From Phycisphaerae bacterium (GTDB taxonomy: Bacteria; Planctomycetota; Phycisphaerae; Phycisphaerales; UBA1924), in contig JAUIFD010000006.1 in the NCBI GenBank assembly GCA_030429485.1, forward strand, positions 1-47,819: DNA of 47,819 bases, given 5' to 3'. Positions within the stretch are counted from its first letter, which is position 1, and each line of letters starts with the position of its first letter. Position numbers and translations under genes: made by a program. Below the pieces are notes generated by a model. The model ran no database searches and was not told the DNA's origin. It saw only the letters and a list, made by a program, of their open reading frames with translations. Positions 43,039-47,819 of the stretch are shown here, piece by piece.

Positions 43039-44201
43039 AGCCGTATGAAGACGCGGCGCGCCTCTCGGAGCAGATCACGGCGCGCTGTCGCGCCGCGGGG
43101 TTCGCGCTCGCCGGCGTCGCCTCCGTCGAACGCTCCGCCCGTGAGCCCGAACTGCGTGACTGGATCGCCCGAGGGCGTCACGGTTCGATGCGCTGGCTTG
43201 CCGAGACCGCCGACGACCGCTGCGCGCCGGACGCACTGCTTCCAGGCGCGCAGGCTGCCGTCATGGTCGCCGACCTCTACGAGACGCGCAACCCAAGCCG
43301 CGGCGCAACAACCGACCAGCCCGATGCCGAAGCGGTGGGGGAGCAGACTGTCCTGGGCAAGGTCGCCCGCTACGCCCGAGGGCGCAACTACCACACCCTC
43401 ACGAAGCGCCGCCTACGCCACCTCTGCGATGAACTGCGCGACGAGCACCCCGGCGCACGGTTCCGCGTCTTCGCCGATACCGCCCCCGTCCCCGAGCGAG
43501 AGCTCGCAGCCCGAGCCGGGCTCGGTTGGATCGCCAAAAACACTCTCGTCATCAACCCCCGCCTCGGCTCGTGGTTCGTGCTCGCGGGCTTCCTCACCAC
43601 ACTCCCCCTCAAGCCACCGCTTCAGCAGTCGGCGATCACCGACCACTGCGGCACATGCACGCGCTGTATCGACGCCTGCCCGACCAACGCCATCACGCCC
43701 TACGCCGTCGACGCCTCTCGGTGCGTCAGCTACCTCACCATCGAGCGCCGTCTCCCCATCGACAGGTCACTCCACCAAGGCGTCGGCGATTGGATCGCCG
43801 GATGCGACATCTGCCAGGAGGTCTGCCCGCACAACTCGCCGCGCACCGAGCCCGCGACCGAAGCTCCGAATCCGGACTATGCGCCGACGCGCACGGGGTT
43901 CGACCTTCTCGAAGTGCTCGGCTGGGACGAGCAGTCCCGCCGGGCCCGCTTCGCGCAAAGCGCCCTCAAACGCATCTCCCTCGTACAGATGAAGCGCACC
44001 GCCGCGATCATCGCGGGCAACACCCTGCGCGACAGAGCCCGTTCGCCGCGAACGCGCGAGGCGCTGGCGCGCCGCCTCGAGTCTCTGGCGTGGAGCGCAG
44101 GCGAATCGCCAACCGTGCGCGAAGCGGCTCGCGCTGCACTCATGGGCGTGCCCGAGTCGTCCGACGCACCGCCCGCGAGCAGGTCCGAGAAACCCGGCTA
44201 A
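43035..44201 (+). CDS. queG: Epoxyqueuosine reductase
   Basis: This 388-residue cobalamin-dependent Fe-S enzyme performs the last step of queuosine synthesis on tRNA. The N-terminal cobalamin-binding part includes ARYARGRNYHTLTKRRLRHL and FADTAPVPERELAARAGLGW (Asp148, the proposed proton donor), then IAKNTLVIN. Two [4Fe-4S] sites follow: CGTCTRCIDACP and CDICQEVCPHN. The C-terminal HEAT-like tail is shorter than in some homologues. The ATG overlaps the stop of the sigma-54 regulator (ATGA). The pairing of a tRNA modification gene with that regulator looks like operon convenience rather than shared function. Confidence 0.96.
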   Translation: MKPYEDAARLSEQITARCRAAGFALAGVASVERSAREPELRDWIARGRHGSMRWLAETADDRCAPDALLPGAQAAVMVADLYETRNPSRGATTDQPDAEAVGEQTVLGKVARYARGRNYHTLTKRRLRHLCDELRDEHPGARFRVFADTAPVPERELAARAGLGWIAKNTLVINPRLGSWFVLAGFLTTLPLKPPLQQSAITDHCGTCTRCIDACPTNAITPYAVDASRCVSYLTIERRLPIDRSLHQGVGDWIAGCDICQEVCPHNSPRTEPATEAPNPDYAPTRTGFDLLEVLGWDEQSRRARFAQSALKRISLVQMKRTAAIIAGNTLRDRARSPRTREALARRLESLAWSAGESPTVREAARAALMGVPESSDAPPASRSEKPG

Positions 44202-44315
44202 TCCCAGCGAGAACCCCGCCTGTCCGGCGCGCAACCGCGGTTCTATCCTCGGCCTACGCGCGTCCGATCGACGGTCGGTCAGGGGGCGCGGGAGTCAAAG
44301 AAGAGAGGTTCTCAA

Positions 44316-44966
44316 ATGCCCATTCGTTCGGCATGGGGCATCGCCCCGGTGGTTATCGTCTCCGCCTGCGCGCACGCAGACCTGATCACCTACCAGTACG
44401 ACGGCACCGTCGCGACCAACACACCTTGGGCATCGCTGCACGGCAAGCCCGTCAAGGTCCGCCTCACCATCGACCTCGACACGCCCGCTTCACAGGCCAC
44501 CGCCGACCGCAAGCAGTACGACGGCGCAGTCACCGCCGGCTACTTCCAGGTCGACGGCATCCGATTCCCCATCGATCCCAACGGGTCGCGCAACATCACT
44601 GTCGTTCGCACCGGCGTGTTCGACATCAACTCGGGCCTGACCTTCAACCAGTACAACATCAACGTCTCCACCGACGGCGTCGACCGCGACCCCTTCGTGT
44701 TCCCGTCGAACATCCTCTTCAATCTCTACGACTACGACGCCCCGGCCGACACCGTGCGCGATCTCGAACTCGATCAGCCGCTCGACACACTCAAGACCAT
44801 CTCGCACGGCGGTGTCGACAAGTTCGCCGTTGGACTCGGCGTCGCCATCGGCAGCACCCACTCAACGGTCACCAGCGGTGATGGCGGGATGTCCATCGTG
44901 CCCACGCCCGGCACCGGCGCGCTGCTCGCCCTGGGTGGCTGCGTCGCCGTCACGCGACGCCGATAG
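44316..44966 (+). CDS. Secreted protein with PEP-CTERM-like C-terminal sorting signal
   Basis: This 216-residue protein has a signal peptide (GIAPVVIVSACAHA) and a beta-rich domain (ADLITYQYDGTVATNTP). It ends in a tripartite tail: a VPTPGTGALL motif, a hydrophobic stretch (ALGGCVAV) and an Arg cluster (TRRR). That is the layout of PEP-CTERM/exosortase substrates; the VPTPG-type variant in place of VPEPS/T is a form I associate with planctomycetes. AGAGAGG precedes the ATG by six bases. No exosortase gene is in the window. The hydrophobic stretch is short. Function beyond export is unknown. Confidence 0.7.
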   Translation: MPIRSAWGIAPVVIVSACAHADLITYQYDGTVATNTPWASLHGKPVKVRLTIDLDTPASQATADRKQYDGAVTAGYFQVDGIRFPIDPNGSRNITVVRTGVFDINSGLTFNQYNINVSTDGVDRDPFVFPSNILFNLYDYDAPADTVRDLELDQPLDTLKTISHGGVDKFAVGLGVAIGSTHSTVTSGDGGMSIVPTPGTGALLALGGCVAVTRRR

Positions 44967-44991
44967 AGACAAAAGCCGCACCCCATGTGAC

Positions 44992-45019
44992 GACCGGGCC
45001 GGCACAAGCCGGCCCGGTC
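44992..45019. terminator. Bidirectional terminator hairpin
   Basis: A perfect 12-bp inverted repeat (GACCGGGCCGGC / GCCGGCCCGGTC) with the loop ACAA lies between two convergent genes. It has no long T-run, but its stability and position make it the likely terminator for both. Confidence 0.8.
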
Positions 45020-45057
45020 ATGCATGCGCATACACCTCGTCCGGCGCTTCGAGCTGA

Positions 45058-45786
45058 CTACTCCCTCGCCCGCCATGCCTCCAACACCCGCGGCCGCACG
45101 ACCGCCGTCCACCGCTCGTACCCCTTGGCGTTCACGTGCAGGCCATCGCCCTCGAACAGCGCCGGGTCCGGCGTGCCGTCCGCCCCGAGCAGCGGCTTGC
45201 CGATGTCCATGAACCCCACATACTCGTGCGACTCGGCGTACTTGCGCACGATCTCGTTCGCCTCGTGCATCGCCTCCCAGTTGCTCCACCGCGCCACGCT
45301 CGACTTGATCGACATATACAGCACCCGCGTCTTCGGCAGACGCTCATGCACGCGCGCCACAAACTCAATAAACCCGTCTGCCGCAGCCTGCGAGTCCGTG
45401 TTCGTCTCGCCGAGGTCGTTGTCCCCGCAGTAGTACACGATCACCGACGGCTCGTACGGAAACACGATCCGGTCCATCACCTCGAGCACTTCGCGCGTCT
45501 TCGAGCCGCCGAAGCCGCGGTTGAGCACCGGCGCCGGCGCCATGTCCTCCGCGAGCGTCTTCCAGAGCCGCACGCTCGACGACCCGGTGAACAGCACGAT
45601 CCCCTTCGCCGGCGGATGCTCCTTGTCCGCCGCCTCAAACGCCCGGATCTCCCGTTCGTACCAGGGCTCGGGCGCTTGAGCCGGCGCCTTCCCCTCATCC
45701 TGCGCGAGAACGCGCGCACCGAACCCGCCCAGCACAGCCAACAAGACGCAAAGACAAACGACAAACCGGGGCATGCGTGCAGTCAT
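45058..45786 (-). CDS. SGNH/GDSL-family hydrolase, secreted
   Basis: This 242-residue protein has a signal peptide (cleavage near residue 28, VLAQ). The SGNH blocks are block I FTGSSSVRLW (nucleophile Ser, near residue 70), block II NRGFGGSKT, block III VIVYYCGDNDL, and block V DGLHVNAKGY with the catalytic Asp and His. Such enzymes remove acyl groups from lipids or carbohydrates in the periplasm or outside the cell. The substrate is unknown. It starts seven bases after the DUF1697 stop and has no ribosome-binding site; TATGAT lies six bases before the ATG. Confidence 0.9.
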   Translation of the reverse strand: MTARMPRFVVCLCVLLAVLGGFGARVLAQDEGKAPAQAPEPWYEREIRAFEAADKEHPPAKGIVLFTGSSSVRLWKTLAEDMAPAPVLNRGFGGSKTREVLEVMDRIVFPYEPSVIVYYCGDNDLGETNTDSQAAADGFIEFVARVHERLPKTRVLYMSIKSSVARWSNWEAMHEANEIVRKYAESHEYVGFMDIGKPLLGADGTPDPALFEGDGLHVNAKGYERWTAVVRPRVLEAWRARE

Positions 45787-45792
45787 GCCGCC

Positions 45793-45798
45793 ATCATA
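45793..45798 (-). promoter_or_regulatory. Candidate -10 box, leaderless SGNH hydrolase
   Basis: TATGAT overlaps the stop codon of the upstream DUF1697 gene and lies six bases before the hydrolase ATG. Because it coincides with a stop codon, chance is a real alternative here. Confidence 0.35.
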
Positions 45799-46354
45799 CA
45801 GCCCGCGACCCGACCCCCAGCATCTCGCCGAGTTTCGCCACCGTCCGCCAGTTCCGCCCTGTGCTGATCGTGCCGAGCGTGCGGTCGAAGTAATCGTTCG
45901 TCAGCTTCGACCTCGCCACGCCGTTCGGTAAACACAGGTACACCTCGCGCCCCACAACCGCAAACCGATCCCCCGCCGACCGCCCCGGGTCCAGCTTCGC
46001 CGCGGCGCCCGCGGAGGGCCTGCGCTCAAGGAACATCACGTGCAGCGTCGCCCCATCGGCCTCCTCCCACGGCACGCCACCGAGCACCGCGCCAAACTCC
46101 CTCGTCGAACGCACAACCACCGGCGAGCGCACCCCAAACTCGCGCTCAAGCGCCGCGCGCACATCGGCGCCGATCGACTTCGCCGCGCTCGCCGAAGCGC
46201 CGAACACGACGTTCCCGCTCTGGATGTACGTGCGCACGTCGGCCGCTCCCGCCCGCTCAAACACGCCGACAAGATCGCGCATCGCGACCTTGTTCTTCCC
46301 ACCCACGTTGATCCCACGCATCAACGCCACGTGCAACGAGCTGCGATCAGCCAC
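45794..46354 (-). CDS. DUF1697 family protein
   Basis: This 186-residue cytoplasmic protein carries the DUF1697 signature: HVALMRGINVGGKNKVAMRD near the N-terminus, TYIQSGNVVFGA, then LHVMFLERRP, and the C-terminal ARSKLTNDYFDRTLGTISTG followed by RNWRTVAKL. The biochemical role of the family is unknown. It starts at GTG with no ribosome-binding site; TAGATT lies six bases upstream, the same arrangement as at rmlD and parA. Confidence 0.93.
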   Translation of the reverse strand: MADRSSLHVALMRGINVGGKNKVAMRDLVGVFERAGAADVRTYIQSGNVVFGASASAAKSIGADVRAALEREFGVRSPVVVRSTREFGAVLGGVPWEEADGATLHVMFLERRPSAGAAAKLDPGRSAGDRFAVVGREVYLCLPNGVARSKLTNDYFDRTLGTISTGRNWRTVAKLGEMLGVGSRAV

Positions 46355-46360
46355 CCAACC

Positions 46361-46366
46361 AATCTA
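46361..46366 (-). promoter_or_regulatory. Candidate -10 box, leaderless DUF1697 gene
   Basis: TAGATT on the minus strand, six bases (GGTTGG), then the GTG. No Shine-Dalgarno sequence and no clear -35 are seen. Confidence 0.45.
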
Positions 46367-46503
46367 CCGCCCGCCCCTCCCACGCGTCCGAAAACGCCGC
46401 CGCAAAGCACCCCAACCGCCCCACACGCCCGCCACCCCCGTGCGCACTTCGCCCAGAGCCTCACCCGCCCCCAGGCGAGCCGATACACAGGCGGGAGGAT
46501 CCC

Positions 46504-46725
46504 ATGCTCGACCTGTCGCTCCCCGTCCTGATCTCCGCCACGATCATCGGCACCCTCGGCCTCTGCATGATCATCTACGGCAAGAACCAGGAAGACCTCC
46601 CCGCCATCGGCGGAGGCCTCCTCCTCAGCATCATCCCCTTCCTCATCGCCTCAGTCCTCTACCTCTGGCTCGCCACCCTCGGCGTGTTCGCGGGCCTTTG
46701 GGCATGGCGACGGTTTGTGGGGTGA
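46504..46725 (+). CDS. Small two-helix membrane protein, function unknown
   Basis: This 73-residue protein starts at ATG with GGGAGG five bases upstream. It has two membrane helices: VLISATIIGTLGLCMIIYG, then a short acidic loop (KNQEDLP), then a glycine-rich helix and LWLATLGVFAGLWAWRRFVG. I do not recognise a family. Size and topology are those of many stand-alone small membrane proteins. It stands alone between divergent and convergent neighbours. Confidence 0.65.
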   Translation: MLDLSLPVLISATIIGTLGLCMIIYGKNQEDLPAIGGGLLLSIIPFLIASVLYLWLATLGVFAGLWAWRRFVG

Positions 46726-46731
46726 CCGCGG

Positions 46732-47819
46732 TCAGTCGTGCTTGCTGTCGATCTTCGGAACCGCCATCCGCTCGTACTGCTGATTCACGGGATCAGGCGT
46801 CTTCCGGTCCTTTGTAACCTGAGCGACGCCCTCATTGAAGGCAAGGGTGTATCTGCGGCTGCGCACAACAGATTCCAGATAGGCGGCTCCGCCCGGAAGT
46901 ACCGCCGGGCTGTCAAAGCCGATGACCTGTGGGCGTAGCGAGACTGCATCCGTGTAGATCTTCGAGTAGATCGCGATCAACGCCTGCACCATGACAGGCA
47001 CCGAGACGTCGCTGATGTCGATCGGGAGCGGTGTGAGTTCGGCGATGGCAGGGCCGGACAGTCCGATCGTCTGGAGCGTAACCGTGCCCTGTACACGATT
47101 CGCGCCGGCGTCGCCCCCGAAGCCGCCATACGAAGTCAAGTTGACTTCGCCCGAGAGCACGGACAGCTCAAAGCGCATACGCACCCCGACGCCAATATAC
47201 ACGGGTACTGAGTACATGTTGTCGTCGCGCCCCTTCGAGGCGTCGCCGTGAGAGAGCGTCGCCGCGTCCGTTGTCGCTTGCGCGACCTCGCGCGTTGAAG
47301 CAAACTCGTCGCGCATCGTGTCGCTTGATTCTGCTGTGTTGACCGGCGCGGTTGAGGGCGGCGCTTGGTTGGTGCTCATCTCGTCCTGCAGCAGGACACC
47401 GATCTTGTCGTAGAACGCCTGGACGCCCTTCGATCCGAGTTCGTCCGCGAGGTAGGCGAAGTCCGTCTCTGACTGCACGAACGAGAGCAGGACCTGAAGG
47501 CGGTCGTTGCCGACCTTCGAGTACAGGCTCATGTACTCCCCGGCGAGGCCGTCAAACATCAGCTGCACGGATAGGTCGGTCGGTATCGAGCGTATGCCTC
47601 TCGCGAGATCCTTGTTGTCAGCAAGGCGAGCGAGCTGGCGGGTAAGCTCGCTCGTCACGTCAAGGTCGGCAAGCAGGTACTCGATATCAACAGAGGAAGT
47701 CGTATACATGATCCGGTCGACGACAACAACGTAGGACTCGCCAGCCTGCCCAACCTCGACAGGACCAAACCGCACCGTGCCCGTCGTGTCCAACCGTCCG
47801 ATTGCGATTCTGGTGAGGG
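46732..47819 (-). CDS. Unrecognised protein, 5' end outside the window
   Basis: The frame stays open to the window edge, so at least 362 residues are encoded and the true start is unseen (an internal TTG at 47793 is not a likely start). The visible part begins LTRIAIGRLDTTGTVRFGPV. It continues with a helical region (LTRQLARLADNKDLARGIRS), a Ser/Thr/Ala-rich linker, and a beta-rich domain (VPVYIGVGVRMRFELSVL, VNLTSYGGFGGDAGANRV). It then reaches IYTDAVSLRPQVIGFD and a charged C-terminus ending KHD. No family is recognised. Base composition is visibly less GC-rich than the neighbours, and synonymous sites are mixed, which suggests recent acquisition. Confidence 0.75.
   Translation of the reverse strand, partial: LTRIAIGRLDTTGTVRFGPVEVGQAGESYVVVVDRIMYTTSSVDIEYLLADLDVTSELTRQLARLADNKDLARGIRSIPTDLSVQLMFDGLAGEYMSLYSKVGNDRLQVLLSFVQSETDFAYLADELGSKGVQAFYDKIGVLLQDEMSTNQAPPSTAPVNTAESSDTMRDEFASTREVAQATTDAATLSHGDASKGRDDNMYSVPVYIGVGVRMRFELSVLSGEVNLTSYGGFGGDAGANRVQGTVTLQTIGLSGPAIAELTPLPIDISDVSVPVMVQALIAIYSKIYTDAVSLRPQVIGFDSPAVLPGGAAYLESVVRSRRYTLAFNEGVAQVTKDRKTPDPVNQQYERMAVPKIDSKHD

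Noticed and set aside
1-47819. CRISPR arrays, tRNA or rRNA genes, insertion sequences
   Set aside because: I saw no regularly spaced direct repeats, no cloverleaf-like segment I could support and no transposase frame; small RNAs cannot be excluded without a covariance search.

Overview
The window reads as a piece of a high-GC, motile, double-membrane bacterium, most likely a planctomycete and probably of the Phycisphaerae. This rests on four things: strong GC-rich third positions throughout; an FlbD-MotA-MotB-FliL-FliN-FliO-P-Q-R-FlhB-FlhA-sigma gene order; a PEP-CTERM-like protein ending in a VPTPGTGALL-type sorting tail; and a giant two-partner-secreted protein. The assignment is an inference, because no rRNA or tRNA gene was found.

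Layout. Bases 3-3760 (+) hold the end of a peptide/nickel-type solute-binding protein and two ABC permeases; the second permease carries a large acidic helical insert. Bases 3848-5742 (-) hold rmlB and rmlD of dTDP-rhamnose synthesis. Bases 5811-16363 (+) hold a flagellar motor and export-gate operon that ends in a FliA/WhiG-type sigma factor and a convincing rho-independent terminator. Bases 16454-18129 (+) hold folK and a translationally coupled membrane-anchored protein of unknown role.

From 41496 back to 18101 nine genes lie head to tail on the minus strand. In transcription order they are: a 1,513-residue membrane-spanning pseudokinase with a C-terminal sulfatase-modifying-factor (FGE) domain; a protein resembling the C-terminal half of TagH; TssL/DotU; a short TssM/IcmF; a TagF-like protein; a TpsB/FhaC outer-membrane transporter; its about 3,320-residue TpsA partner; ParA; and a small VanZ-like protein. 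The inner-membrane and regulatory parts of a type VI secretion system are present, but no sheath, tube, baseplate, spike, ClpV or TssJ gene is in the window. Instead the module runs directly into a two-partner secretion pair. I regard this as the most interesting system here: a possible IcmF/DotU envelope complex dedicated to, or co-regulated with, a giant surface protein. A small lipoprotein gene lies antisense to the 3' end of the pseudokinase gene.

The right part (41629-47819) holds a sigma-54-dependent response regulator divergent from the pseudokinase, queG, a PEP-CTERM-like secreted protein, an SGNH hydrolase, a DUF1697 protein, a tiny membrane protein, and the end of an unrecognised gene with visibly lower GC.

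Several minus-strand genes lack a Shine-Dalgarno sequence and instead have a TAnnnT box exactly six bases before the start codon. This suggests leaderless transcripts.
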